From an uncultured Collinsella sp. (GTDB lineage: Bacteria; Actinomycetota; Coriobacteriia; Coriobacteriales; Coriobacteriaceae), in NCBI GenBank assembly GCA_900752345.1, contig CAADVA010000083.1:1-14843 (forward strand): 14,843 bases of DNA. Reading direction: 5' to 3'. A model generated the notes under the pieces. That model worked only from the letters and a program-made list of their open reading frames with translations, was not told the origin of the DNA and searched no databases. Made by a program: the position numbers and the translations under genes. Positions within the stretch are counted from its first letter, which is position 1; every line of letters starts with the position of its first letter. Below, piece after piece: positions 6,937 through 14,041 of this stretch.

Positions 6937-6967
6937 GGCCGCAATCAATGACGTTGGTTGCGTGGCC
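6937..6967 (-). promoter_or_regulatory. Hairpin in the frlC-frlB gap
   Basis: In the 61-base gap, GGCC and CGCAA pair with TTGCG and GGCC around a single bulged A, with a short inner extension and a loop of about seven bases. There is no T-run, so it is more likely an mRNA-processing or stability structure than a terminator. The frlB ribosome site lies just downstream. Confidence 0.4.
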
Positions 6968-6977
6968 GATAGTTGTT

Positions 6978-7829
6978 TTAGTCAATCAGATATTTCTCGA
7001 ATGCGGCCATGTTCTTGGCATCTGCCGCCGCCGGGTCATCGTAGTAACGACCGTCCGTGATCTCCTGGCCCAGCATGCCGTCGAAACCATGGGCGTTGAG
7101 TGTGGCGACGAAGGCGTCCATATCGTGCTTGCCATCGCCCCACACCAGATGGCCATACGGGTCACCGTCGATAAAGTGCATCTCGTGAATTGCTCCATCA
7201 CCAAAGGTGGCAAACCAGTCCTCGAGCGTCTCGCCAGCAACGCCCATCGCGGTTGTATCAACCATGGGCTGTAAGTACGGGCTCGCGACCTCGTCAATCA
7301 TGCGCTTCGCATCGGAAACCGTCGTCACAAGGTTGCTCTCCTCGGGACGCAGGCTTTCCATCGTAAGCACCAGACCGTGCTCGCCGGCATACTCCGCCAG
7401 AATGGACAAGTGCTCGCGGCTGCGCTTCCAGGCTTCCTCGCGGTCCTCGTCCCAGTCGCCCCAGCCCGAGTTGACGGACATACGGTCGCACCCAAGTACC
7501 TCGGCAAGCTCAATGCCGTGCTTAAAGTACGCCAGGCTGCGCTGTTCATGCAGCGGTTTGCGTGCGCAGTACTGCCAAGGATAGACAACGTTCTCGGGGC
7601 ACAGAGTACGATACCTAAGCCCACGGTCTGCAGCCTTTTTCGCCAGGACCTCAGCCTCAAAGTAGCCCGTGTGGTCGAGCGTCACATGCGGCTCTGCGCA
7701 CCACAGCTCAATGGACTCAAAGCCCAAGCGCTGCTGCACATCAAGGAAGTAATCGAGCGACCACATGATGTAGTGGATATTCATGCCCGCAATCTGCTCG
7801 CGGCGCAGCGTCGGTTTGGATTCAGACAT
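6978..7829 (-). CDS. frlC: FrlC-like sugar epimerase (AP-endonuclease-2 TIM barrel)
   Basis: 283 aa against 276 in E. coli FrlC. It belongs to the xylose-isomerase-like TIM-barrel family, with the usual metal ligands: Glu158 (LTMESL), Asp191 (MVDTTAM), His218 (MHFIDGD) and Glu256 (GQEITDG). The segment ESLRPEESNLVTTVSDA parallels EPLTPYESNVVCNANDV of FrlC. FrlC interconverts psicoselysine and fructoselysine, letting the C3 epimer into the pathway. The ATG at 7829 follows the stop of the amidohydrolase gene by one base, and its AAGGAGG ribosome site lies inside that gene's last codons, so the two are translationally coupled. The fold has many members, so the epimerase call rests on operon context plus these local matches; the exact substrate is uncertain. 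Confidence 0.75.
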   Translation of the reverse strand: MSESKPTLRREQIAGMNIHYIMWSLDYFLDVQQRLGFESIELWCAEPHVTLDHTGYFEAEVLAKKAADRGLRYRTLCPENVVYPWQYCARKPLHEQRSLAYFKHGIELAEVLGCDRMSVNSGWGDWDEDREEAWKRSREHLSILAEYAGEHGLVLTMESLRPEESNLVTTVSDAKRMIDEVASPYLQPMVDTTAMGVAGETLEDWFATFGDGAIHEMHFIDGDPYGHLVWGDGKHDMDAFVATLNAHGFDGMLGQEITDGRYYDDPAAADAKNMAAFEKYLID

Positions 7830-7830
7830 C

Positions 7831-9414
7831 TTATGCCTCCTTATTTCGATCGAACACGATTTGTCCGTCCGACATCGTCATATCAACCGCAAGATCGCGT
7901 GCGTCGCGATAATCGAGGTCAAACACATCCCGATCGAGCACGCAGATATCGGCAAGCTTGCCGACCTCGAGCGTACCCAGCTCGTCTTCGCGCATCAGAT
8001 CGTACGCGCCCCCGGCAGTCCAAGCGCGCAAGAGCTCGACAAGCGTCAGCGTGTTGACCTCATTCACAGGCAGTCCGTCGGCGAAGAATCCGCCGCACGC
8101 GCTGTAGATTGACTCGCCCAGGCTCGGAATCAGCAGCGGCAAATCCGTTCCACAGCACACTGTGCATCCGGAATCTTCCATGCCGCGGCGATTCCAGCTG
8201 TGCAAAAGTCGCGTCTCGCCAATTTGTCGACGCATCATCGATAGGCAATCCTCGCGCCGGTCCAGCGTTAGAATCTGCGGATAGACCTCGCAAATTCCAC
8301 CTAACTTGCCAAACTCGACAAGATCGGTCGGGTCAGAGTTCTCGAGATCGGTAATCGCATGGCGGCGAAGCATCCGTCCATGCTCGTCTCGAGGCAGCGA
8401 GGCATAGAGCGCCACGGTGCGACGAACGGCACCATCGCCCTGGCAATGCAAGGAATATCGGAAGCCGTCAGCATCAATTGCACGCAGCTCGCTCTCAATC
8501 AGATCCCACTCTGGTTCCTCGACGACCGTCTTGCCGGCAGCGCCCGCATCGGCCGTGTCCTCATAGGGGTCAATCATCTCGGCAAGCCCCGCCCATACGC
8601 CGCGATCGGTCATACGGTTGAAGCCAGAAAAACGAACGAACGGTCCCCGGAAGCGCTCTCGCGCCTCGCGGGCATATGCCAGATTTGCACCGGCGCCCAC
8701 CGGCTGCGACATCATAGAGACGCGAACCGTCAGCTCACCAGATTCCTCACGGCGAGCCATTTCGTCGGCAAAGCCGTAGTAGTCATCAAACGCCATCTCC
8801 TTGATGGCGGTAACGCCGCGTTCGTTAAGCATGCTCATGTAGTCCGAATACCCTGCACGCACCTCGGGCAGCGCGAGGAAATCGCTCATCATGCGCCAGA
8901 TCTTCTCGGCATAGCACGCCTGGGGTGTGAAGCCGTATCGCGCACTGGCGGCAGCATTGAGAACACAGGTATCCGCGCCCGGTGTAAAGCAGACGACGGG
9001 GATATCGCCAAAACACTCGTCAAACACAGCTGCTGTATTTGCGTTCTCGGCATCCGATGCCAACGTTTCGGGTAGGTTGTGGCCAAAAGCCGCCGCGCAA
9101 TCCGGACGATCTTCTTTCCATGCACGCAAGAGCGACACGGCCTCTTTGGCATCAGCGATGCCGGACAGATCAGGCCCCAACGTCCGCAGCGCCCAGCCTG
9201 TATAGAAGGTATGCACATCGATCAGGCCAGGCATGACGGTGCGGTCGCCCAGGTCAACTACCTCGTCCGCCTGGGTCAAATACGAAGCTAGCTCACACTT
9301 GGTGCCAACAGCCTCAATTCGATTGCCACGGACCGCTACGAAACCTTCAAACGGCAGGTCCCCCGTACCGGTAAAGACGCTCTTAGACGTCAGGACCGTC
9401 AAACGATCAGACAT
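7831..9414 (-). CDS. YtcJ-like amidohydrolase (Amidohydro_3) with altered metal motif
   Basis: 527 aa from the ATG at 9414, with AGGTGG five bases upstream; a GTG at 9423 is in frame but precedes that site's best spacing. There is no signal peptide, so it is cytoplasmic. N- and C-terminal strands form the composite beta-sandwich (VDLGDRTVMPGLIDVH, 53-68; LGTLEVGKLADICVLDRD, 479-496) around a TIM barrel. Later metal or catalytic positions are kept: SLHCQGDGAV (His323), RRHAITD (His352) and CCGTDLPL (Asp424). The usual D-x-H-x-H-L motif reads DVHTFY: His68 is present, but the second His is Phe70. Relatives hydrolyse N-acyl or N-formyl amines. In an Amadori operon it may free the glycated amine from an amide or peptide link, or have a changed function. 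It starts nine bases after the permease stop and is coupled to frlC by a one-base gap. Confidence 0.75.
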   Translation of the reverse strand: MSDRLTVLTSKSVFTGTGDLPFEGFVAVRGNRIEAVGTKCELASYLTQADEVVDLGDRTVMPGLIDVHTFYTGWALRTLGPDLSGIADAKEAVSLLRAWKEDRPDCAAAFGHNLPETLASDAENANTAAVFDECFGDIPVVCFTPGADTCVLNAAASARYGFTPQACYAEKIWRMMSDFLALPEVRAGYSDYMSMLNERGVTAIKEMAFDDYYGFADEMARREESGELTVRVSMMSQPVGAGANLAYAREARERFRGPFVRFSGFNRMTDRGVWAGLAEMIDPYEDTADAGAAGKTVVEEPEWDLIESELRAIDADGFRYSLHCQGDGAVRRTVALYASLPRDEHGRMLRRHAITDLENSDPTDLVEFGKLGGICEVYPQILTLDRREDCLSMMRRQIGETRLLHSWNRRGMEDSGCTVCCGTDLPLLIPSLGESIYSACGGFFADGLPVNEVNTLTLVELLRAWTAGGAYDLMREDELGTLEVGKLADICVLDRDVFDLDYRDARDLAVDMTMSDGQIVFDRNKEA

Positions 9415-9423
9415 CACAACCAC

Positions 9424-10887
9424 CTACGCCGGAAGCATGCCGGAAATGGCAGTAATGACCAAGCCAAACACGACCATGAAGATGAAGAACTTCCAAATGG
9501 TCTTCCACCATTGGCCAAACGAAATCTTAGCCACGGCAAGCCCGGCGACCGTCATACCCGCCACGGGGCTGATGGTGTTGATGGTCTGGTTGGCAAACTG
9601 GAGCGCGGTGACGGCCGCCTCGGGATTGAGGCCCATGAGCTCGGTCAGGGGGCCCATAACGGGCATGGTGAGCGCCGCCAGGCCAGAACTCGAGGGAACC
9701 AGCAAAGAGAGCAGGCCAAGGACGACATACATAAACGTGGTGTAGACGGCGGCGGGTGCACCGGCGAGCGCGGTAGCGAGCGCCTGGAGGATGGTGTCGA
9801 TGATCATGCCGCCCTCGGCGATGACCAGAATACCGCGCGCGATACCGATAACGACGGCAGCGTACGCAAAGTCGGCGAGACCCTTAACGAACTCCTCTGC
9901 GATCGTCTGCTGGTCAAGGCCGCCCAGGATACCGGCAAGCAAGCCCATGCCAAGGAACACGGCGGAAATCTGATTCATGTACCAGCCCTGGGTAACAAGA
10001 CCCCAGACGATAATGCCCATACCGCAAGCAAAATCGATAAGCACGAGCTTCTGACGGATCGTGAACTCTTCCTCGATGGAGGCATCGGTCACGGAAAACT
10101 CAATACGCTTGAGCTTATCGTCCTCGTACACAATGGACGACTCGGGGTTTTTCTTGACGCGCATGGCGTAGCGCATGGCCCATGCGATACCGACGGCAGT
10201 GAAGATGACCCAAGAAACGGCGCGCAGCCACAGTTGCGGATTACCCTCGATGCCAATGATGCCTTGGGCGATCAAAACATTAAACGGGTCGATGGTCGAA
10301 GCACAATATCCCAGGTTAGGACCAAGGAAGCAGATGATGAATGCCGTCATCGAGTCATAACCGATACCCATCATGATGGGAATGAAGATGGCGTAGAACG
10401 GCAGGGCTTCCTCAGACATACCAAACGTAGTGCCGCAAATGGACAGCAACGTCATCGTGATGGGAATGATGAGGATGTCCTTGTTCTTGAGCTTTTTAAT
10501 CACACGGCTCATGCCGGCATTCAAAGCGTTGGTCTTGGTGATGATCGCGAACGATCCGCCAATCAATAAGACGAACGCAACGACGTCGGCAGCCTCTTGG
10601 ATACCCTTGGTGGGCGCTTGCAGAACCGCGAAGATATCCTGGCCCAGATTGATGGTCTCGCCGGTCTCGGAATCGGTGTAGTTCTTATCGACCTGTTCAT
10701 AGGTTCCAGCAACGGCGACTTCACGCTCGCCCGCCGCTGTCGAAATCGTCTTGCGCTGATACTGACCAGAGGGAACGATCCAAGTCAGGACCGCAAAGAC
10801 AACGATCAGCAAGAACATGATCGTATAGACATGCGGTAATTTGAACTTAAAACGTCTGTTTGTCTTCTTCGCCTTCGTATCTGACAT
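9424..10887 (-). CDS. YfcC/DcuC-type membrane permease
   Basis: 487 aa from the ATG at 10887, with TTTGGAGG five bases upstream. A 65-codon upstream extension to 11082 is open but spans the promoter and a hairpin, so it is rejected. The short basic N-tail (KAKKTNRRFKFK) leads into FKLPHVYTIMFLLIVVFAVLTWIVPSG, near 14-41, a hallmark of the YfcC family (key LPH...WxVPSG). About 11-13 hydrophobic segments follow. Typical motifs include GTTFGMSEEALPFYAIF (152-168) and LLVPSSSGLAALTMP (395-409), which are likely ion- and substrate-binding loops. A soluble loop lies at about 245-278. Family members are secondary transporters, variously annotated for C4-dicarboxylates, arginine/ornithine or peptides; none is well defined. 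Here it replaces the FrlA amino-acid permease of E. coli and should bring in the glycated substrate. Salmonella's fructose-asparagine permease FraA is also of a dicarboxylate-transporter type. Confidence 0.82.
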   Translation of the reverse strand: MSDTKAKKTNRRFKFKLPHVYTIMFLLIVVFAVLTWIVPSGQYQRKTISTAAGEREVAVAGTYEQVDKNYTDSETGETINLGQDIFAVLQAPTKGIQEAADVVAFVLLIGGSFAIITKTNALNAGMSRVIKKLKNKDILIIPITMTLLSICGTTFGMSEEALPFYAIFIPIMMGIGYDSMTAFIICFLGPNLGYCASTIDPFNVLIAQGIIGIEGNPQLWLRAVSWVIFTAVGIAWAMRYAMRVKKNPESSIVYEDDKLKRIEFSVTDASIEEEFTIRQKLVLIDFACGMGIIVWGLVTQGWYMNQISAVFLGMGLLAGILGGLDQQTIAEEFVKGLADFAYAAVVIGIARGILVIAEGGMIIDTILQALATALAGAPAAVYTTFMYVVLGLLSLLVPSSSGLAALTMPVMGPLTELMGLNPEAAVTALQFANQTINTISPVAGMTVAGLAVAKISFGQWWKTIWKFFIFMVVFGLVITAISGMLPA

Positions 10888-10951
10888 AGATACCTCCAAA
10901 GAACTCGAGACTGCATCGCATCTCGCTTCAACGCCTGCGCAATGCAAACGT

Positions 10952-10969
10952 TCTATGACGTCCCATAGA
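10952..10969. promoter_or_regulatory. Candidate operator for the GntR-family regulator
   Basis: TCTATG (10952-10957) and CATAGA (10964-10969) form a perfect 6-bp inverted repeat with a 6-base spacer. It overlaps the putative -10 hexamer of the permease operon, a common repressor position for HutC-type GntR proteins. No second copy is present upstream of the regulator gene. Confidence 0.5.
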
Positions 10970-10995
10970 TTACCAGCAGCTTTTTCCTTCATCAA
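10967..10995 (-). promoter_or_regulatory. Promoter of the permease-amidohydrolase-frlCBD operon
   Basis: On the - strand, TTGATG (10995-10990) and TAATCT (10972-10967) are 17 bases apart. They lie about 80 bases upstream of the permease ATG, leaving a leader of roughly 70 bases. Each hexamer matches the sigma-70 consensus at four positions. The overlap with the palindrome at 10952-10969 adds support. Confidence 0.5.
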
Positions 10996-11062
10996 GATAA
11001 TTTCAAACTGATTGCCGCAACGCGGTTGAACGGTTGCGTTTGCGCCGTGAACGGTATGGAGA

Positions 11063-11088
11063 CGCCCGGTGAGATAATCCACCGGGCG
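11063..11088 (-). terminator. Hairpin after the GntR-family gene
   Basis: CGCCCGGTG (11063-11071) pairs perfectly with CACCGGGCG (11080-11088) over an 8-base loop. It starts 18 bases past the regulator's stop on the - strand. There is no T-run, so it may only partly separate the regulator from the permease operon. Confidence 0.5.
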
Positions 11089-11105
11089 CTTCCATTCGCA
11101 ATGTC

Positions 11106-11849
11106 CTAGATGTCAAAAACGTAGCGAGACCCAACGATTCGCTGACGACCGATGATAAACGGCCGCCGCTGCTCATCGAAAAAGAAGGCTTCCATATAAA
11201 ACAAGGGTTCGCCAACGGGAACTGCCAACAGCCGAGCGACCTCGGGCGACGCGCACGCGATCTCGAGTGTGCACGGGTCGGTAAACGCGGGCGTACGGCC
11301 CGTCCGGTTACGCACGAACTCAAAAATGGATTGGTTAGATAGAGGTGCCGTTGATAGATAGGCGTTGTCCTCGTAAACATATATGTTGTTCTCGAGCATG
11401 ACAGGGACGCCATCGGCAGTGCGCACGCGCTCAACGCAAATCAAGTCAGTTCCAACGGGAACACCAAAGAACTGCGCTTCGGTGGAATCCGCCGGCAGTA
11501 TCTTTCTCGAAATGACGCACGCCCCCGGTTCCATTCCGTTAACGCGGCATGCGTCCGAAAAACTCTGAACGTCATCCTTCTGGCGAATCTTGCGCTTGAG
11601 CTTGGGGGCATTGACAAACGTGCCTTTCCCCTGTCGCTTCGTTAGATAGCCCTGCTGGACGAGCTCCTCAATAGCGCGTCGCACGGTAACGCGGCCAACT
11701 TTATAGCTCTCAGCCAATTCGAATTCGTTGGGTATCCGCGCGCCTGCCTTGTAGGCGCCGGAGTTGATTTCGTTTTTAATGATATCGATAACCTGTTGGT
11801 ACAGCGGTATCGCTGCTTTACCGTCAGTTAGCCCTTCAGTCGGTGGCAT
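11106..11849 (-). CDS. GntR-family (HutC/UTRA) transcriptional regulator
   Basis: 247 aa. The N-terminal winged helix runs from about 14 to 80: PLYQQVIDIIKNEINSG, ARIPNEFELAESYKVGRVTVRRAIEELVQQGYL and the wing KRQGKGTFV. The C-terminal UTRA effector domain covers about 90-240, including VERVRTADGVPVMLENNIY and VGEPLFYMEAFFFDEQRRPF, the typical strand pattern. HutC-type regulators bind short palindromes and release them on binding a sugar-phosphate or similar metabolite. By position it is the counterpart of E. coli FrlR, which is in the same family, and is likely to control the adjacent operon, perhaps sensing the phosphorylated Amadori compound. The ATG at 11849 has GGAG about seven bases upstream. 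A 218-base gap holding a hairpin and a promoter separates it from the permease gene. Whether it represses or activates is not visible from sequence. Confidence 0.85.
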   Translation of the reverse strand: MPPTEGLTDGKAAIPLYQQVIDIIKNEINSGAYKAGARIPNEFELAESYKVGRVTVRRAIEELVQQGYLTKRQGKGTFVNAPKLKRKIRQKDDVQSFSDACRVNGMEPGACVISRKILPADSTEAQFFGVPVGTDLICVERVRTADGVPVMLENNIYVYEDNAYLSTAPLSNQSIFEFVRNRTGRTPAFTDPCTLEIACASPEVARLLAVPVGEPLFYMEAFFFDEQRRPFIIGRQRIVGSRYVFDI

Positions 11850-11874
11850 ATACCCTCTCCAAGCACGATTAAGT

Positions 11875-11921
11875 CTAAAGCGGGCTCAGGGGCATTCAAC
11901 AAGCCCTTAAGCCCGCATTAG
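11875..11921 (-). promoter_or_regulatory. Long hairpin in the leader of the GntR-family gene
   Basis: CTAA, GCGGGCT and AGGGGC (11875-11893) pair with GCCCTT, AGCCCGC and TTAG (11903-11921): 17 pairs with two single mismatches and a 9-base loop. It ends 25 bases before the regulator's ATG. There is no T-run on either strand. It could stop read-through from the upstream phosphatase gene or be a leader structure affecting translation of the regulator. Confidence 0.5.
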
Positions 11922-11976
11922 CTTAAAGTATGCTAGGTGTCGCACCAAAATGTTGGCTATTTACTCATCAGACCCG

Positions 11977-11998
11977 AAAAACGCGCAACTACCGCGCT
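11977..11998 (-). terminator. Intrinsic terminator after the HAD phosphatase gene
   Basis: AGCGCG (11998-11993) and CGCGTT on the - strand form a short 6-bp stem (one G-T pair) with a 7-base loop, directly after the TAG at 12000-12002. Five T residues follow (11981-11977), the first of which belongs to the stem. Confidence 0.6.
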
Positions 11999-11999
11999 C

Positions 12000-12659
12000 C
12001 TAAGAAAGCGTGAGCAGCTCCGGCAGCTGGTCGATAATCTTGTCCGCGGCATCCTGGCTAAAGCCAAAGCGCTCCTCGCGCTTGGCAATGACCGTCAGGC
12101 CGGCTCGCTTACCCGCGGTAATGCCCGGAACGGAATCCTCAACGCAGCAGCAGCGATTCGCGGGCAGCCCCAGCAGGTCCAGCGCATGCAGGTAGATGTC
12201 GGGCTCGGGCTTGCTCTCCTTAAACTGCTCGCCGCTCACCACATACTCAAAGGCATCCGACAGCCCGCATGCGTTGAGCACTTCCTCGATGCTAACCATG
12301 GGCGACGAGCTGGCAAGCGCCACGCGAACGCCACGGCGCGGCAGCTCTCGAATCGTATCCACGGCGCCTGGGTTAATCAAAGCCTGATAGTCGCGCGGAC
12401 GCTTATGAGCCCATTCGTCCCAACGGGCCAACGCTTCCTCGCCAGTGAAATGCCCCTTACCGGCACGCTCAAACCAATCGACCAGCATATGCAGGAAGAA
12501 CTGATGCGAGGTACCGACCTGCCCATTCAACTCCTCTTGAGTCAGATTAAGCCCAAGCTCCTTGGCAAACGCGGCAGTCTCGCCCAGGTAGTAATACTCG
12601 GTATCGACAATGACGCCGTCCATGTCAAAGATAACGGCATCGAACGGAAATGCGGACAC
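12000..12659 (-). CDS. HAD-superfamily phosphatase, beta-phosphoglucomutase-like
   Basis: 219 aa from a GTG at 12659 with GGGAGGG four bases upstream. An in-frame ATG at 12707 would make a longer form, but its codons run through a terminator hairpin and read as Arg/Pro/Gly-rich filler, so it is rejected. HAD motifs: FDMDGVIVDTE (11-21; nucleophile Asp12, acid/base Asp14), LASSSP (motif II Ser), SKPEPDIYLHAL (motif III Lys) and CCVEDSVPGI (motif IV acidic). The helical cap between motifs I and II makes it subfamily IA, the group of beta-phosphoglucomutase, GPH and sugar-phosphate phosphatases. Substrate cannot be fixed from sequence; a small sugar phosphate is likely. The gene sits just after a terminator, so its expression may depend on read-through from the Cof-type gene. 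Confidence 0.82.
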   Translation of the reverse strand: MSAFPFDAVIFDMDGVIVDTEYYYLGETAAFAKELGLNLTQEELNGQVGTSHQFFLHMLVDWFERAGKGHFTGEEALARWDEWAHKRPRDYQALINPGAVDTIRELPRRGVRVALASSSPMVSIEEVLNACGLSDAFEYVVSGEQFKESKPEPDIYLHALDLLGLPANRCCCVEDSVPGITAGKRAGLTVIAKREERFGFSQDAADKIIDQLPELLTLS

Positions 12660-12674
12660 GGCACCCTCCCTAAC

Positions 12675-12700
12675 AAAAGGACGCCCGCGAGCAGGCGCCC
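12675..12700 (-). terminator. Intrinsic terminator between the two HAD genes
   Basis: GGACGCC (12679-12685) pairs with GGCGCCC (12694-12700) with one wobble pair and an 8-base loop. AAAA at 12675-12678 reads as TTTT on the - strand after the stem. It lies 23 bases past the stop of the Cof-type gene and only 15 bases before the GTG start of the next HAD gene. Confidence 0.75.
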
Positions 12701-12723
12701 GAACCATGCATTAATCGGCGATT

Positions 12724-13566
12724 CTAACCCAGCAGCTTATCCAGCGCCACTGCAATACCATCTTCGTTGTTATTGGCGGTCACCATCTGGGCCACGGCCT
12801 TAACCTCATCGACGGCGTTGTCCATGGCAACACCGGTGCCGGCCCACTCAATCATGGACTTGTCGTTCTGGCCGTCGCCAAACGATACGACCTCGCTGGC
12901 ATCGATGCCGAGCTTGGGCAGGGCACCCTCGAGCGCATGGGCTTTGTCGATACCGGGCGCCGTGTACTCAAAGTACCAGTCGGCCGTAAACATGCCCGAA
13001 AGCGTCTGGGTAAAGGGCGCATACATCTCCTCGTAATGCGCCTGCAGGTAGGCCGGATCGCCCGCAGTGAGTAGCTTGTCCACGGGATAAGCATCAGCGA
13101 CCTCATGCAGGCTCTCCACCTCGCGAATCTTAAGATCGCACGCGTCGCGCTCATACTTGACGATATTCTTCTGCGAGCCGTCAGGCAGCGTGATCATGCA
13201 ATGGTACGAGTCCTCGACATGCAAATCACGACCGAGCGAAATCATAGGGATCACGTCAAAATTACGCAGGTGATCAATCAGGCGATGCAATTCGTCGGCA
13301 GGCATAGCCTGGTCAAAAAGAACCTCATCGGTCTGAGCGTCGACCACATGCGCGCCATTAAAGGCAACTAGCAGACCGTCATGGTTTTGAAGGTCGAGCT
13401 CCTGCGCCAAGGCGTGCAGCCCCCATGCGGGACGACCCGAAGCCAAGATGAGCTTAATGCCCGACTCCTGCGCCGCGAGCAGCTTCTCGCGCGTACGCGG
13501 GCTAATGACCTTTTGATCGTTGGTAAGCGTACCGTCGATATCCATTGCGATGGCTTTGATTGCCAT
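12724..13566 (-). CDS. Cof-type HAD phosphatase (subfamily IIB)
   Basis: 280 aa, the usual size for Cof/YidA-like proteins. Motif I is AIAMDIDGTLTN (5-16; Asp9 nucleophile, Asp11), motif II LASGRP (41-46), motif III Lys208 (GIDKAHAL), and motif IV SFGDGQNDKSMIEWAG (228-243; acidic pair in GDxxND). The large alpha/beta cap lies between motifs II and III (about 85-195). These enzymes are soluble Mg-dependent phosphatases on sugar phosphates, FMN, pyridoxal phosphate and similar small molecules, often with overlapping activity, so no single substrate is assigned. The ATG at 13566 has AAGGAGG five bases upstream. No clear promoter hexamers are visible within the upstream 120 bases. A terminator at 12675-12700 follows the gene. 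Confidence 0.88.
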   Translation of the reverse strand: MAIKAIAMDIDGTLTNDQKVISPRTREKLLAAQESGIKLILASGRPAWGLHALAQELDLQNHDGLLVAFNGAHVVDAQTDEVLFDQAMPADELHRLIDHLRNFDVIPMISLGRDLHVEDSYHCMITLPDGSQKNIVKYERDACDLKIREVESLHEVADAYPVDKLLTAGDPAYLQAHYEEMYAPFTQTLSGMFTADWYFEYTAPGIDKAHALEGALPKLGIDASEVVSFGDGQNDKSMIEWAGTGVAMDNAVDEVKAVAQMVTANNNEDGIAVALDKLLG

Positions 13567-13682
13567 ATGTGCCTCCTTGCATCGTTTTTATCGCGCACTA
13601 TCTTATCCGAGCCGGGCACGTTCGCACAGCGCGCGTATGACGGTTGCAAAACCACCCCATTTGAAACAAAGGCAAAAAAGTA

Positions 13683-13710
13683 CTTGTAAAGACGCGTTCC
13701 GACATATAAG
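13683..13710 (+). promoter_or_regulatory. Possible promoter for the last gene
   Basis: CTTGTA (13683-13688) and TATAAG (13705-13710) are 16 bases apart; TTGTAA one base later gives 15. The -10 is good, the -35 moderate. The expected start near 13717 coincides with a small hairpin (ACCGC, CGTT loop, GCGGT, then TTT), which would form the 5' end of the RNA. Confidence 0.4.
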
Positions 13711-13970
13711 TTGATAAAAGACCGCCGTTGCGGTTTTAAGTAGATCGAGCATATGAAGTTTGAGTTTTAGCGTGTAAGAGAAGGAAGATCGGCAAAGTAC
13801 AACCCCAAACGCAATGACAACTTAATGAGGTAACTGCCACATGTGAGGCACCCAGGGCATTGCTGTCTCGATTTTGAGCACGATGCCTTCCGCCTTGCAT
13901 GGGCCGTTCCATCCCGCCCCTGCAGCAACTGCCTCACGGGCTCATTGAAAACCGCATAGCACCCCAACGT

Positions 13971-14041
13971 CAGCACATCACCCACGGCAAGCACATCACT
14001 CACGACAACCAACACATCAACAAACAGCACGAACATCAACC
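13971..14041 (+). repeat. A/C-rich degenerate tandem repeat in the leader
   Basis: CACATCA occurs at 13974, 13992 and 14013, with AACATCA at 14032, so the spacing is 18, 21 and 19 bases. The first two 18-base units (from 13972 and 13990) match at 16 positions. By hand count the 71 bases hold 30 A, 29 C, 7 G and 5 T. As RNA this is unstructured, C-rich and G-poor, like a Rho-loading site. If translated in frame with the following gene it encodes a His-rich stretch (HITHGKHITHDNQHINKQHE). Confidence 0.6.

Noticed and set aside
10888..11082. 65-codon N-terminal extension of the permease
   Set aside because: It would cover the putative promoter, the palindrome and the hairpin after the regulator gene. 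The ATG at 10887 has an ideal ribosome site and begins the family-typical N-terminus.
13843..13937. 8-bp inverted repeat GTGAGGCA/TGCCTCAC with a competing TGCC/GGCA stem, suggestive of a riboswitch
   Set aside because: In about 490 bases an 8-bp match of this kind is expected by chance, and there is no recognisable aptamer or terminator next to it.
13971..14041. Short regularly spaced repeats as a CRISPR array
   Set aside because: Units are 7-18 bases, degenerate and nearly contiguous with no proper spacers, and no cas genes are present.
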